This document shows, piece after piece, positions 1-9,950 of a stretch of DNA of 64,000 nucleotides. This stretch comes from CAVZLD01 sp963776055 (lineage in GTDB: Bacteria; Planctomycetota; Planctomycetia; Pirellulales; Pirellulaceae): NCBI GenBank assembly GCA_963776055.1, contig CAVZLD010000011.1, positions 124,001-188,000 of the forward strand, in the 5' to 3' direction. Every line of letters begins with the position of its first letter. Within the stretch, counting starts at the first letter, position 1. The notes beneath the pieces are model-generated. The model did no database searches. It was not told the origin of the DNA and saw nothing but the letters and a program-made list of their open reading frames with translations. The position numbers were made by a program, and so were the translations under genes.

Positions 1-281
1 TCCAGAATGCGGCGCAGATCGTCGACGGAGCGTTTGGCGTTGACTTTGGCCTGGATTCCACTGCGTCGCGACTCGTCGGGGTCGCAGACGCACGCGATGT
101 CAGCAATCTCGGCAAAGGCGCCGGCCAAACTGGCTCCCCGTCCGCCGCAACCGATGAGGCCCAGCCTGACCCGATCGTTGGCGTTGGCAGCGTGCATGCT
201 TGCCGTCCAGGCCAACGCCGTGGCACAGGCGGATCCGGCGCCGGCCTGCTTGAGGAATGCCCTGCGCGTATGTTGTGTCAT
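1..281 (-). CDS. Gfo/Idh/MocA family oxidoreductase, N-terminal part (cut by window edge)
   Basis: About 93 residues are visible before the gene runs off the left edge. The protein starts with a Tat-like signal (MTQHTRRAFLKQAG, twin arginine then a hydrophobic stretch ending near MHAANAN). A Rossmann motif follows, RLGLIGCGGRG, and then CDPD, the usual end of the second beta strand in Gfo/Idh/MocA dehydrogenases. These NAD(P)-dependent enzymes oxidise sugars or polyols and are often Tat-exported in Planctomycetes. It lies 97 bases downstream of the symporter on the same strand and is probably the last visible gene of that operon. The substrate is unknown. Confidence 0.85.
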   Translation of the reverse strand, partial: MTQHTRRAFLKQAGAGSACATALAWTASMHAANANDRVRLGLIGCGGRGASLAGAFAEIADIACVCDPDESRRSGIQAKVNAKRSVDDLRRIL

Positions 282-378
282 GGAGAATCTCCTTGAGGAT
301 GAACGAAGTGCCTGACACGGCTTGATGAGCCGACGCCTACGGCTTGGCGCAACAGGATTCGGAAGAAGACATTTCTTC

Positions 379-2112
379 TCATGAGACAATCGAAAGGAAG
401 CCGCCAATCATCGCCGCAACACACACCCACACGGCGAAAAAGCCGGCGACAGATGTTTTGGAAGGTAACGGGATTTCCAACCCGGCCGCTTCCAGCAACA
501 TGGCTCGCGTTGCGGGGGCGGTGGAAGCGGGCAACCTGCATGGCTCGGTCAACTGCTCGCGCGGCGCGACCGGGGTGCGGCTCAGCGAGTAGAAGCGATC
601 CAGTTTTTCCCGGGACACTTGCCGCGTGCAGAGACTGACGACGACGCCAGACGCGACCGCCGTGGTCATGTATAGCAGAATCTGCCAAGGCATGTACAGT
701 GTCGTCTTGCCGTTCTCCGTCCACAGCAACCGCCACGATTGCGAGACAGGCAGTCGAGCGACCGCGTCAATAAACGAAGCTTGTGTCGAGAGCCACCACA
801 TCGTGAAACCGGTGAGTGTGGTCGCCCATGCGCCGAGAACCGTTAATCGTCGCCAGAGGAAACCGATCCAGAAGACCAGCCCCATCATGGGAGCGATCAT
901 GAACCAAATCTCCAACGCCTTGACAACGGTGGGAACCCACAAGGCAAACACCACTCCGCCCGCGACCACCAGGACGGAGGTCAGCCGACCGATCCACACG
1001 TAATGCGTTTCCGTGCGTCCCGGCACGGTCGGCTTGTACACGTTCTCGGTAAATAGGGCCGCACTGGAGACCATGAAGGCATCGCAGGAACTCATCACTC
1101 CCGCCAAGACCGCAGCCAAGAACAGACCCAGCACGCCGGGCGCTACCCTCGGCAGAAAGGTCTGCGCGACGTCGCCATAGATATGATCAGGGTCGACCGA
1201 TGCCAGTTCGACGCCGCGTTGCAGGTACCACGCCACCGCCGCAATCGCCGTCAGCGACCAGGCAATCGTACAGATTCGTTTGACTAGGTTGCCAACTGTG
1301 AAACCAACACGGCCTTCCCACTCGGTTTTGCCCGCAGCGCACACGCCCATGATGAACGGCTGGGCCACGATGCCCACCAGCGCCTGGAGAGACATCATGA
1401 CGACAAAGAACCACGTCACTTTGCCCGGCGCAACCAGCGATAGCATATGCGGGTCCGTGATCGTGTCGCGCACTCCCTGCATTCCCCCGACCGCGTTCAG
1501 GATGAACGGCAGCAGCATAACCGAAAACAGAATCGTCAAGATGCCCTGGGCATAGTCGGTCACGATCGCCGCTGCCAGTCCACCCGCTGCTCCATACAGA
1601 ACAAACATCACCGTGACGGCAAGAATTGCCAGTTCCGTGTCGATCCAAGTTCCGGTAGCCGATTCGATGAGCACACCGGCACCTTTGAGCATCAGCCCAA
1701 TCTTGACGCTCATGTTGGCGATTCCGACCAGGGCGAAGAGGACTGCGACGCTGCGGTCAAAACGCAATTCATAAACGTCGGCCGTGGTGACTGCACGGAA
1801 CCGGCGGAAGATCGGCGCGATCAGCCAGTAGAACGGTGTAACGAACAGCCACAGCCATTGATACCAGATCCCACTCAGGCCTCCCTTGAACGTTGCGGCC
1901 GCGACGGTGACCGCCTGGTCCGATGCGGTTCCGGTGCCGAAGGCATGCATGATCATCATGCCTTTTCCGAACCGGCGCGGCATAAAGAAGTCGCTCAGTC
2001 CCGAGACGCTGCGGCCGACCCACACGCCAACGGTCGTCACGCTGATCAGGTAACCGACGACGACCAGCATGTCGATCCAGTGCAGACCTGTTGGAGAGGC
2101 GGCCAGCAGCAT
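379..2112 (-). CDS. Sodium:solute symporter family (SSS) transporter
   Basis: This 577-residue inner-membrane protein has about 13 hydrophobic segments. It begins with a short polar stretch and a first helix ending VGVWVGRSVSGLSDFFMPRR, the typical SSS opening, and later has GVMSSCDAFMVSSAALFTENVYKP, a conserved SSS core helix. I take the start at 2112 because its ATG overlaps the TGA of the upstream dehydrogenase (TGATG), with GGAG nine to ten bases before it; the frame stays open to 2169. It probably imports the sugar or polyol handled by the flanking oxidoreductases, driven by sodium. The substrate cannot be read from the sequence. Confidence 0.9.
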   Translation of the reverse strand: MLLAASPTGLHWIDMLVVVGYLISVTTVGVWVGRSVSGLSDFFMPRRFGKGMMIMHAFGTGTASDQAVTVAAATFKGGLSGIWYQWLWLFVTPFYWLIAPIFRRFRAVTTADVYELRFDRSVAVLFALVGIANMSVKIGLMLKGAGVLIESATGTWIDTELAILAVTVMFVLYGAAGGLAAAIVTDYAQGILTILFSVMLLPFILNAVGGMQGVRDTITDPHMLSLVAPGKVTWFFVVMMSLQALVGIVAQPFIMGVCAAGKTEWEGRVGFTVGNLVKRICTIAWSLTAIAAVAWYLQRGVELASVDPDHIYGDVAQTFLPRVAPGVLGLFLAAVLAGVMSSCDAFMVSSAALFTENVYKPTVPGRTETHYVWIGRLTSVLVVAGGVVFALWVPTVVKALEIWFMIAPMMGLVFWIGFLWRRLTVLGAWATTLTGFTMWWLSTQASFIDAVARLPVSQSWRLLWTENGKTTLYMPWQILLYMTTAVASGVVVSLCTRQVSREKLDRFYSLSRTPVAPREQLTEPCRLPASTAPATRAMLLEAAGLEIPLPSKTSVAGFFAVWVCVAAMIGGFLSIVS

Positions 2113-3017
2113 CAGCCGATCTCTCCAGTAGCCGATGAGTCCTCCGGACCTGGAAGCGTCTTTCGGCATCCCCGAAGGGCCTCGATGACAGCGCTATTGT
2201 CCTGGTCGCCTAGTCCGGCGGCTACCGCGGCTTCCAGCAGTTGGCAATGCGTGGTGCTGAGCGGCAGTGGCTGCCCGTTGTCCGTTGCCGCTTCGAGGAT
2301 CAGACGCACATCCTTTAGGTGCTGCGAGAGTCGCGCCTGAGTGCGAAAGTCACCTTCGACCATTTTTTTGCCTTTGGTGTCCATGATGCGCGAATGGGAC
2401 ATACTGCCCATCAAGACTTCCAAAGCAGCCTGGAGATCCAGCCCGATGGCCTCGGCAAACACGAGCCCCTCGGCCAGGGCAACTCGGTTTAATCCCAATA
2501 CCAGGTTGCTGACCAGCTTCATTTTCGCGCCGCTGCCCGAGGGACCGGCGTAAATCGTCTGGGGCGACCAGCAATCGAACAGATCGCGACAGGCGTCGAA
2601 CGCCTCACGGGCTCCCCCCACAATCGTGGTCACCTCGCGGCGCCGAGTTTGCTCGCTGGAACCGGAGATCGGTGCATCCAAGTACCGCACACCCCGTTCG
2701 GCCAGCCGGGCACCAAGTGCGGCGGTTTGCTCGGGTTCTCCGGTCGTCGTGTCGATCAGAATCTGTCCGGGCCGCAGGGCGTCCCCCAATTGATGGAGCA
2801 CCTCTTCGACCGTATCGGTCGTATAAAGACTGATCACGACACGATCGCAAACCCCCAACGGGTTGTCCGCCCAGCGAGCCCCGCGAGCCAGCAGCGGATC
2901 GGCTTTCTCTCGCGTCCGGTTATGAACCAAGACGGCGTAACCCGCGTCCAGCAAACGCTCCGTCAATGCCGTACCCATCAGTCCCAGGCCGATCATCCCC
3001 ACGCTCTTGTCGTCCAT
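2112..3017 (-). CDS. NAD(P)-dependent beta-hydroxyacid dehydrogenase (3-hydroxyisobutyrate dehydrogenase family)
   Basis: The 301-residue cytoplasmic protein has the dinucleotide motif MIGLGLMGTALTERLL at the N terminus, the substrate-loop motif DAPISGSSEQ (family DAPVSGG) and the catalytic-lysine region GAKMKLVSNLVLG. Length and domain order match the family: N-terminal Rossmann domain, C-terminal all-alpha domain. Such enzymes oxidise 3-hydroxyisobutyrate, tartronate semialdehyde or similar beta-hydroxyacids. It begins 12 bases after the upstream Gfo/Idh/MocA gene and shares one base with the symporter gene, so the three are one transcription unit. The context suggests sugar-acid metabolism; the exact substrate is not determined. 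Confidence 0.88.
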   Translation of the reverse strand: MDDKSVGMIGLGLMGTALTERLLDAGYAVLVHNRTREKADPLLARGARWADNPLGVCDRVVISLYTTDTVEEVLHQLGDALRPGQILIDTTTGEPEQTAALGARLAERGVRYLDAPISGSSEQTRRREVTTIVGGAREAFDACRDLFDCWSPQTIYAGPSGSGAKMKLVSNLVLGLNRVALAEGLVFAEAIGLDLQAALEVLMGSMSHSRIMDTKGKKMVEGDFRTQARLSQHLKDVRLILEAATDNGQPLPLSTTHCQLLEAAVAAGLGDQDNSAVIEALRGCRKTLPGPEDSSATGEIG

Positions 3018-3029
3018 TCCAACTCCCCC

Positions 3030-4460
3030 TCACATCAGTTTCCAGCCATTCTGATAGTCCGGCTTGAGGAGCGTGTTGGCATGGTCGGAATTGGTGAAAC
3101 GCATCTTGGGACCGTCCCACACGAGATAGCCGCCTGTGCGAACGGCAATGCAGCCGAGCAGCACCAGTTCCGTGAGGGGAACGGCACATTCGTCCCAGCT
3201 TTCACTCGGCTTCTCGCCACCGGTCGCCACGGCCTCGTACCACTCGCCATAAATGCCGCTGCGACGTGTGAGTGTTTTGGGCGGCATGTTGTAGGCTTGC
3301 ATCTTTTCTTCCGGCAGCAGCCGGGGAATACCGCCGGCCCCCGTAGCAATCATGACCCCTTTGCTTCCCCTGTAGATGATACCGTCTTGGGGCATGTCAC
3401 GACCTGCTTCCATTTCTACAGGTCTTGGCGGTTTCAAACCGCCGTCGTACCACACGATCTTCACGGGTGGCATGTCTTCGCGAGCAGCGAATTCGTAGGT
3501 GATCACGGAAGCCAATGGCCAAGACTCTTTCATGATTTTTGTGGAGGAAGCACTCACTGCCTTCGGATGCCCTAGCTTTAGCGCCCGGCGTGGGGTATTC
3601 CAGTGGTGGCAACCCATGTCACCCAACGCACCTGTGCCAAAATCGTACCAGCCGCGGAAGTTCCACGGGTGATAGACGGCCGATGGAACACCACGGCTGT
3701 TGGTCTGTTCGAGCGGCAGGGAACCGGTTGGCCAAGTATTCGCAAAGGGTCGGCGGGGGGCGGGTCCCAACCACAGATCCCAGTCGAATGTTTCCGGCAC
3801 GGGATCAGTCCAGTCAGGTCGCTCCATGCCGTGAGGCCAGAGTGGTCGGTTGGACCAGATGTGGACCTCTTCCACATCGCCGATGATCCCGTCCCAGATC
3901 ATTTCACACGTTCGACAGCCCTGTTCGGTGGAAGCCGGCGAAGCCGTCATCTGTGTCATGACCCCTGCTTTCGCGGCGGCTTCGGCCAGCACACGACCCT
4001 CCCAGATCGTGCGCGTCAGTGGCTTCACTGTCAGCACATGTTTCCCCGCCTTCAGTGCCGCCATCGAGATCAGTGCATGTGTGTGATCGGGTGTGCCGCA
4101 ATATACCGCATCGATCTTATCTGCCTCGTTGTCGAACATCTCGCGAAAGTCGCGATATCGTCTGGCTTGCGAGAACAGATTGTAGGTTGGCTGTGCCTTC
4201 ACGTCATCGACGTCACAAAGAACGCCGACGTGAAAACCGGCTTTTCCGCACGATTGGATTTGGCCATGCCCAACACCACCGATTCCAACACCAGCGACGA
4301 CCGGTTGTTCACTGGGAGCAACATATCCGGGACCGCCAAGCACGTGACGCGGTACGATCGCAAAAGCGGCGAGCCCCACGCCTGTCCCGGTCATGAAGCT
4401 TCGACGGGACACGGACGTACTGATGCGTGGAGGTGAAGCAAACTTGGTTTTCATCTTCAT
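3030..4460 (-). CDS. Tat-exported Gfo/Idh/MocA family oxidoreductase
   Basis: The 476-residue protein starts with a long Tat signal (SVSRRSFMTGTGVGLAAFAIV). It then has a Rossmann motif (VVAGVGIGGVGHGQ), CDVDD, and the family motif DAVYCGTPDHTHALISMAALKAGKHVLTVKPLTRT, where the EKP signature of classical members is VKP. The C-terminal part contains GALGDMGCHHWNTP, typical of the planctomycetal long-form family. It is the first gene of the leftward operon, 12 bases ahead of the dehydrogenase. The role is probably NAD(P)-linked oxidation of a sugar or polyol outside the cytoplasm; the substrate is unknown. Confidence 0.9.
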   Translation of the reverse strand: MKMKTKFASPPRISTSVSRRSFMTGTGVGLAAFAIVPRHVLGGPGYVAPSEQPVVAGVGIGGVGHGQIQSCGKAGFHVGVLCDVDDVKAQPTYNLFSQARRYRDFREMFDNEADKIDAVYCGTPDHTHALISMAALKAGKHVLTVKPLTRTIWEGRVLAEAAAKAGVMTQMTASPASTEQGCRTCEMIWDGIIGDVEEVHIWSNRPLWPHGMERPDWTDPVPETFDWDLWLGPAPRRPFANTWPTGSLPLEQTNSRGVPSAVYHPWNFRGWYDFGTGALGDMGCHHWNTPRRALKLGHPKAVSASSTKIMKESWPLASVITYEFAAREDMPPVKIVWYDGGLKPPRPVEMEAGRDMPQDGIIYRGSKGVMIATGAGGIPRLLPEEKMQAYNMPPKTLTRRSGIYGEWYEAVATGGEKPSESWDECAVPLTELVLLGCIAVRTGGYLVWDGPKMRFTNSDHANTLLKPDYQNGWKLM

Positions 4461-4984
4461 GAATCATCTCCTGAATGGAATTTTCCCGGAAGGCTGGCTG
4501 CTCCCCGATCGCGAAACAAGTCATCCCTAAAACCATCCCCCGACGGACCCCCGTTGCGGTATCCACCTATCCCCGGTTGCGCCGCCAAAGCGCCCAGAAA
4601 AGAGCATTGAGCCGAGCGGTTTTGGACTTCGGTTGGTCGTCCTGGCCCTTTCACCGCGCAACCACCAATCGGTCGCTCCGATTCGGCGATTGTACCACTT
4701 CTCGTTTGGCGCGTAGGCGGAGATCGTACGAGTTGACGGATGCCGCTGCGAAAAGTCAAAATGGAACGATCTCGGAGTCCATACTGCTGATGGACCGGCG
4801 CACCAGGTCGACTTCGCGGGGACTGGAAAACCTGCTGGAACGGACCGAGCTTCCGCAACTGATTTCGCTCAGCGATTATGGTGCCCAAGTGATCTATTAC
4901 TACTCGGCAACGGTCCCGCGGCCCGCCCAACTTATCCCGGCCGACAATACCGTGCTAACCGACTCGCACGCCAGGTGAACAACC
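4461..4984. other. Divergent intergenic region without a recognisable gene
   Basis: This 524-base stretch lies between the leftward oxidoreductase operon and the rightward GH78 gene, so it should hold promoters for both. Open frames exist on both strands, but they show no family motif, are rich in Arg and Ser as in shadow frames, and lack convincing ribosome sites. I see no clear operator or hairpin. Confidence 0.5.
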
Positions 4985-6754
4985 ATGCAAAAAAGTGTTC
5001 TTCTTCTACTTGTGTCCCTTGTGCTTTCCTGCGCTACTCCGGTCACCTCTGCGCCCACACATCTTGTTTCCCAGGCGCCGTCGCAGATCACCGAAGTGGC
5101 TCCCGGCGTGTTTCTCGTTGATTTTCAGCGGGTTGCCTTTGGTAACGTGCGCCTGACCGCGCCGACGGGCGTATCTGCAACGGTTACCGTGCATTTCGGC
5201 GAGTCGCTGGCTTCCGGACGCGTCGATCGGAAGCCGCGGGGAACCGTGCGCGATGCGCGCGCCGAAGTGACGTTGCGTGGCGGGCAGCCGGTAACGGCCG
5301 CGCCGGCCGCGGACCCTCGGAATACGGAGCAGGCAACGGAGAAGCATCCTCCCGCGGTACTCACTCCCTCCGAATGGGATGTCGTCTTGCCATTTCGCTG
5401 GGTCGAGATCGAGGGATGGCCGAGCGAGTTGCATCCGGAGCACATCCGCCGCCAAGCCGCGTTTTCGTCCACTTGGGATGACGAAGCGGCTTCGTTCGAG
5501 TGTTCCGATGAGATGCTCAATCGCATCTGGGATCTCTGTCGGTATTCCATCAAAGCGACGACGTTTGCCGGCGTCTATGTGGATGGCGATCGTGAACGAA
5601 TTCCGTATGAAGCCGACGCCTACTTGAACCAACTCAGTCATTACACGACGGACAACGATATCCAGATGGCTCGGGATACTTTCGAGTGGCTGATGAAATA
5701 CCCGACCTGGCCAACGGAATGGGCGCCACACATGGTCTTTATGGCGTATGCGGATTGGATGCACACCGGCGATCGGCAGTGGCTCGCAGAGCACTACACG
5801 GCGCTGCAATCCAAGCTTCTGTTGAATCGGGTTGGCACCACGGGGTTTGTTCAAAGCGGGCCGCAACACATGAAACGCGATGACATCGTCGACTGGCCCA
5901 AAGGGGAACGAGATGGTTACGTCTTTACGCCAGTCAACACGGTTGTCAACGCCTTTCATCTCCGGGCGCTGACACAGATGGCCGAAATCGCCGCGGTGCT
6001 TGATGAACAGGATGACGCGGCTGAATACTCGGATCGTGCGCAGCGGGTAGGCACTTTGTTCCAAGAGAAGTTGTTTGACCGCCAGCGAGGCTTGTATCGC
6101 GACGGTGAGAACACCGATCATGTATCACTGCATGCAAATCTGTTCCCGCTCGCCTTCGGACTCGTTCCCGAGACACATCAATCGCACGTCGTCCGTTGGC
6201 TGACGGAACGCGGTATGGCTTGCTCCGTCTACGCAGCGCAGTACTTGCTCGAAGGGCTGTTTGAGCACGGTGCAGGCGCAGAAGCGATCGACCTGATCAC
6301 CGCAGCCGGCGATCGCAGTTGGCGACACATGGTGGAAAGCGGCACAACGATCACCTGGGAGGCGTGGGACCTGAAGTACAAGCCCAACCAGGATTGGAAC
6401 CATGCCTGGGGCGCGGCGCCGGCCAACCTGCTGCCCCGATATGTTCTCGGCGTACAGCCGCTGACCCCTGGATGGCAGCAGGCCCGGATCCGACCCCATC
6501 CCGGTTCGCTCGACGCTGCGGAAGGAAAGGTCCCCACGCCGCGTGGGCCTATCGCTGTGAAGTGGACGACGACCCCACGATTCAGACTGCAGGTTACTTT
6601 GCCCGAAGGCGTGACCGCTCGAGTGGAATTGCCATTGCACGAACCAACGGCAAAGATCTTGGCAGATGGAAAACCGGTGGCTGCCCGGCAGCTGGGAGAC
6701 CGTTGGGTGCTCGAAGCTCCTGTCGCGGGAACCTGCGTCTTGGAAGTTCAGTGA
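4985..6754 (+). CDS. Secreted GH78-type alpha-L-rhamnosidase
   Basis: The 589-residue protein has a signal peptide (MQKSVLLLLVSLVLSCATPVTS). An N-terminal beta-sandwich leads to an (alpha/alpha)6 catalytic domain starting near residue 165. The segment FAGVYVDGDRERIPYEADAY carries the GH78 GDRER signature with the acidic residues expected at the active site. The tail GTTITWEAWDLKYKPNQDWNHAWGAAP is the conserved GH78 region, followed by a C-terminal beta domain. It removes terminal alpha-L-rhamnose from pectin-type or other glycans. The start has AGGTGA upstream. It is shorter than multidomain rhamnosidases but complete. It converges with the MGH1-like gene 70 bases on. Confidence 0.9.
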   Translation: MQKSVLLLLVSLVLSCATPVTSAPTHLVSQAPSQITEVAPGVFLVDFQRVAFGNVRLTAPTGVSATVTVHFGESLASGRVDRKPRGTVRDARAEVTLRGGQPVTAAPAADPRNTEQATEKHPPAVLTPSEWDVVLPFRWVEIEGWPSELHPEHIRRQAAFSSTWDDEAASFECSDEMLNRIWDLCRYSIKATTFAGVYVDGDRERIPYEADAYLNQLSHYTTDNDIQMARDTFEWLMKYPTWPTEWAPHMVFMAYADWMHTGDRQWLAEHYTALQSKLLLNRVGTTGFVQSGPQHMKRDDIVDWPKGERDGYVFTPVNTVVNAFHLRALTQMAEIAAVLDEQDDAAEYSDRAQRVGTLFQEKLFDRQRGLYRDGENTDHVSLHANLFPLAFGLVPETHQSHVVRWLTERGMACSVYAAQYLLEGLFEHGAGAEAIDLITAAGDRSWRHMVESGTTITWEAWDLKYKPNQDWNHAWGAAPANLLPRYVLGVQPLTPGWQQARIRPHPGSLDAAEGKVPTPRGPIAVKWTTTPRFRLQVTLPEGVTARVELPLHEPTAKILADGKPVAARQLGDRWVLEAPVAGTCVLEVQ

Positions 6755-6824
6755 CGGAGTGGAGGCGGCCTTCGATTTGCCGATCGCATACAGACAAATG
6801 GGCTTCCGAGGCCGTCCGAGTTGC

Positions 6825-8468
6825 TCACGGGGAGGAGCGGTGCAGCGGTTTCAGTGTGACCGTCAAACGCTGCAATTGGCTGGCCACGGCGATCTCTTCT
6901 CCGTCGGCAAACAGCCGTAAGCCGGGCCCCTTCTTGTATCGCTCTCCCGTTTTGTCCCAGATGATCGTACACGTTCTTCCATGATACAGGAGATGATCCA
7001 AGCAGAACCAATCCCAGCGGTTGGCGGGAATCAAGGGATCGACTTCGATTACGTCATCCGACTGGGGCTGCAACCCGACAAGGCCCGTAATCACGAGGTC
7101 AGCAAATGTGGAATGATTGTAGTGCCGGCTTCGTTCCGATTCTCCCTTCAACCAGTCTCCCGTTTGTTCATCCAAGTATTCGCCGATATAGGGATTGTCG
7201 CCAAAATGATGTGAGCGTGCGTAGGTTTGCAGTGCCTCGTAGTAGTCAGCTCGACTGACGTCGCTCTGCCGGTAGTTGCGCAACAGATTCGACATTGCCA
7301 CCAATGTCTGAGAGGTGGCAAACGGCCAGACGGCGCCGTCCCACTCGCAACTGCGCCCGGTTCCGTGCGTGCGGAAACCTGGATGGCGTTGCTCGGCTGT
7401 CGTGATCCCGCACGGCGCAAAGAATCCTTGCGGGTCAGTCAGTTGTTGCCAGGCAGACTCATAACCCGGATCGGGAAGAGAGAAATACCAGGGGATGTAT
7501 CCAATCTGCTCGCGGGCATCCGAGAGGGAACCGTCTTCGAGGCGGACTTTGAAGAAACACGCTTCGGCATCCCACAAACGTTCTTGTACGAGATATTTGA
7601 GTCGCGTGGCCTTCGCCGCATACGCGGCCGCGAGGTCACGGCGCCCCGCTATCGTCGCGATCCTGGCAATCGCCTGGGCATTGGCGTACATGTAGCTATT
7701 GATTGTGGGCCGCTGATTCTTCGCTGATCGCGAACCGCTGATCGATTCCTCCATGCCATCCCGTACATCATATTGCCAGAAGAGGCCATCGTCACACTGC
7801 TTTTCTTGCTCCCACCGCCGGTAATCCTCGACGAGACTCTGCAGGTTCTCGACCAGAAAAGCGTCATTCGGATGAACCAAGGATCGCGCGAACACTGCGT
7901 CTGCAATCCAGTTACTGTAACGGTGAAGGTGCGGCTGTGGTCCGCCGTGATTCCCCCGCAGCCAAAACTGAATGTAATCGTTCAGATAGCCTTGATCGTG
8001 CAGCCACCGTCCCTCATAGAGATGGTGCCCTAATGCGCAACTGATCGTGTTGTGCGTTCCTGCGTGGCCGACTGGCGTGAGAAACTCCGTGATCACGAAG
8101 CCATCTTCTGTGTGCTTGATGTGCTTACGGAACGTCCACCAGCGGAAGTAGTAGATTTCTTCCAGTTCTTCGTCGGGACAGTCCAAGTACGGAATGTTTC
8201 GCTGCATCCAATCGAAGGCCTCGGCGTTGGATACCTGATTGACGACACGCTCCTCGTCCAGCTGAAGGAATCGGTCGACATGCGGCCGAAAGATCTCCGC
8301 GGAAAGTACGCAGCCAGATTCAAGTTCTTCCGCGTGTGAATCGGTGGAAACGAGTACGAGAGAGCACACCACGAAAACCGCCTGAGCGGCACAGGAAACG
8401 CGGTTACGAGCGGTTGTAGCAGCGCATTTCGCCGGGGTTGCGAAGCGGTACACGGAATTGGTCCTCAC
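6825..8468 (-). CDS. Secreted (alpha/alpha)6 glycoside hydrolase, MGH1/trehalase-like
   Basis: The 547-residue protein has a hydrophobic export segment at residues 28-46 and an all-helical glycosidase body. Recognisable pieces are the helix-loop repeats INSYMYANAQAIARIATIAG, the TGRSCEWDGAVWPFATSQ segment and RHYNHSTFADLVITGLVGLQP near the C terminus, as in mannosylglycerate hydrolase-like and GH63/GH37-related enzymes. A small beta domain closes the protein. The substrate is not clear. The start at 8468 is a GTG without a good ribosome site; no ATG lies nearby, so the exact start is uncertain. The gene is divergent from the GH43-like gene. Confidence 0.75.
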   Translation of the reverse strand: MRTNSVYRFATPAKCAATTARNRVSCAAQAVFVVCSLVLVSTDSHAEELESGCVLSAEIFRPHVDRFLQLDEERVVNQVSNAEAFDWMQRNIPYLDCPDEELEEIYYFRWWTFRKHIKHTEDGFVITEFLTPVGHAGTHNTISCALGHHLYEGRWLHDQGYLNDYIQFWLRGNHGGPQPHLHRYSNWIADAVFARSLVHPNDAFLVENLQSLVEDYRRWEQEKQCDDGLFWQYDVRDGMEESISGSRSAKNQRPTINSYMYANAQAIARIATIAGRRDLAAAYAAKATRLKYLVQERLWDAEACFFKVRLEDGSLSDAREQIGYIPWYFSLPDPGYESAWQQLTDPQGFFAPCGITTAEQRHPGFRTHGTGRSCEWDGAVWPFATSQTLVAMSNLLRNYRQSDVSRADYYEALQTYARSHHFGDNPYIGEYLDEQTGDWLKGESERSRHYNHSTFADLVITGLVGLQPQSDDVIEVDPLIPANRWDWFCLDHLLYHGRTCTIIWDKTGERYKKGPGLRLFADGEEIAVASQLQRLTVTLKPLHRSSP

Positions 8469-8897
8469 GAAACAAAACCAGGATACTGGAGACGGGAGCG
8501 GTCACGACGTAAACAGAAAGGACTTTGGAACAAGAAGACTCGCACCGGAAAGTCTCTCCTATTCAAGTCTGCGCAGCCAACGGGGCTCGGCGAGCCACGC
8601 GAAGCGGAAACAACTCGGGTCCTCGGAGGTCGCCCGGCGTCATTCGCCGCACGGAAATCCAGTGAGAATCACCGAGCCTGATTCTACGACGAAGAGCTGG
8701 GACCGGCAATTCGGCGCCCCGCGATCCGTCGCTCTTTCCCAAAGCATGTCCGCTGCTGAACGTTACTGCGTGATCTGACGAGCGGCCGCTGTCCCTTCGA
8801 GCCCTTGCGCCTCTGGTGTTGTTCCAGTGTGCATCACGAGGAATAATGGCGTGGCATGGCGGACAAGGCTTTCAACCGGAGAAGGGGAGACCTTGAT
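8469..8897. other. Divergent intergenic region
   Basis: These 429 bases separate the leftward MGH1-like gene from the rightward GH43-like gene and should carry both promoters. No protein with family features was found in any frame. The only clear element is a ribosome site, AAGGGGAG, about eight bases before the ATG at 8898. Confidence 0.45.
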
Positions 8898-9869
8898 ATG
8901 AAACGCTTCTGCTGTACGTTGTTTTTGGTCATTGTGTGGATTCATTCTACGCACGCCGCAGATCTTCCAGGAACCGGGACGCGGCACTATCTATTCTCCT
9001 ATTTCGTGAATAACGGCGAAGATGGCCTGCATCTGGCTCACAGTACGGATGGTTACACTTGGGCCGCCCTTCACCGAGGCGAATCTTTGCTACAACCTCA
9101 GGCCGGCAAAGACAAGCTGATGCGCGACCCTTCGATCCAGCGTGGACCCGATGGAACGTTCCACCTGGTGTGGACGGTTAGCTGGAATGAACGTGGGATC
9201 GGGTATGCTTCCTCCAAGGACCTCATTCATTGGTCTGCGCAGCAGTATCTCGGGGTCATGGAAGACGAGCCGGACGCACAGAATTGTTGGGCCCCCGAGT
9301 TGTTCTATGATGCGGCGAACGAGCAGTACGTGATCTGCTGGTCCACCACGATCCCCGGACGATTTCCGGAAACCGATAACCAGAGCAACAGTGGACCGCC
9401 CGAACCGGGCCGGAACCATCGCATCTATTACGTGACAACGAAGGACTTTCGCTCATTGAGCGAGACGCGTCTGCTCTACGACCGCGGGTTCAATGTGATT
9501 GACGCGGCGATCGTGCAGGATGGACGGCGGTATGCTCTGCTCATGAAAGATGAAACGAATAAACCGTTCCCGCCGCAGAAGAACATCCGCATTGCCTTCG
9601 CCGATCGGGCGGTCGGGCCCTACGGCGACCCGAGTGAGCCCATGACCGGGGATTACTGGGCGGAAGGCCCGACAGCGATCAAGATCGGATCGCTGTGGCA
9701 CGTCTACTTCGACAAATACCGGAAAGGGGCATTTGGCTTGGTCGTTTCCAAAGACTTGGTGCACTGGACGGAAGACTCCGAACGGCTGTCTCTGCCGCAG
9801 GGCATGCGACACGGTACTGTCTTCGAAGTATCGCCGGAGATCGTTCAGGGCCTAAGGGAACTGGATTAG
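8898..9869 (+). CDS. Secreted GH43-like five-bladed beta-propeller glycosidase
   Basis: I start at 8898 rather than the open frame at 8856 because this ATG has a strong AAGGGGAG site and begins a proper signal peptide (MKRFCCTLFLVIVWIHSTHAA). The mature protein is a beta-propeller. MRDPSIQ near residue 75 holds the likely catalytic Asp, NVIDAAI the middle Asp and YWAEGPTAIK the catalytic Glu, with repeated SKDLIHW and SKDLVHW blade motifs. The family is GH43-like; arabinose or xylose side chains are common substrates, but the specificity cannot be told. At 323 residues it is a complete single-domain enzyme. It converges with the AraC gene. Confidence 0.82.
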   Translation: MKRFCCTLFLVIVWIHSTHAADLPGTGTRHYLFSYFVNNGEDGLHLAHSTDGYTWAALHRGESLLQPQAGKDKLMRDPSIQRGPDGTFHLVWTVSWNERGIGYASSKDLIHWSAQQYLGVMEDEPDAQNCWAPELFYDAANEQYVICWSTTIPGRFPETDNQSNSGPPEPGRNHRIYYVTTKDFRSLSETRLLYDRGFNVIDAAIVQDGRRYALLMKDETNKPFPPQKNIRIAFADRAVGPYGDPSEPMTGDYWAEGPTAIKIGSLWHVYFDKYRKGAFGLVVSKDLVHWTEDSERLSLPQGMRHGTVFEVSPEIVQGLRELD

Positions 9870-9950
9870 AGCGAGTTCGCAACGGGAAGTTTCGAACGCT
9901 GCTCAGCAACTTGCGGCGAGAGAATGAATCTGGGTTTTCTCCGCAACTCG

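Noticed and set aside
4475..4978. Open frame of 167 codons between the oxidoreductase and GH78 genes
   Set aside because: Its composition is Arg/Ser/Thr rich, it has no family motif or export signal, and an opposite frame of similar quality overlaps it.
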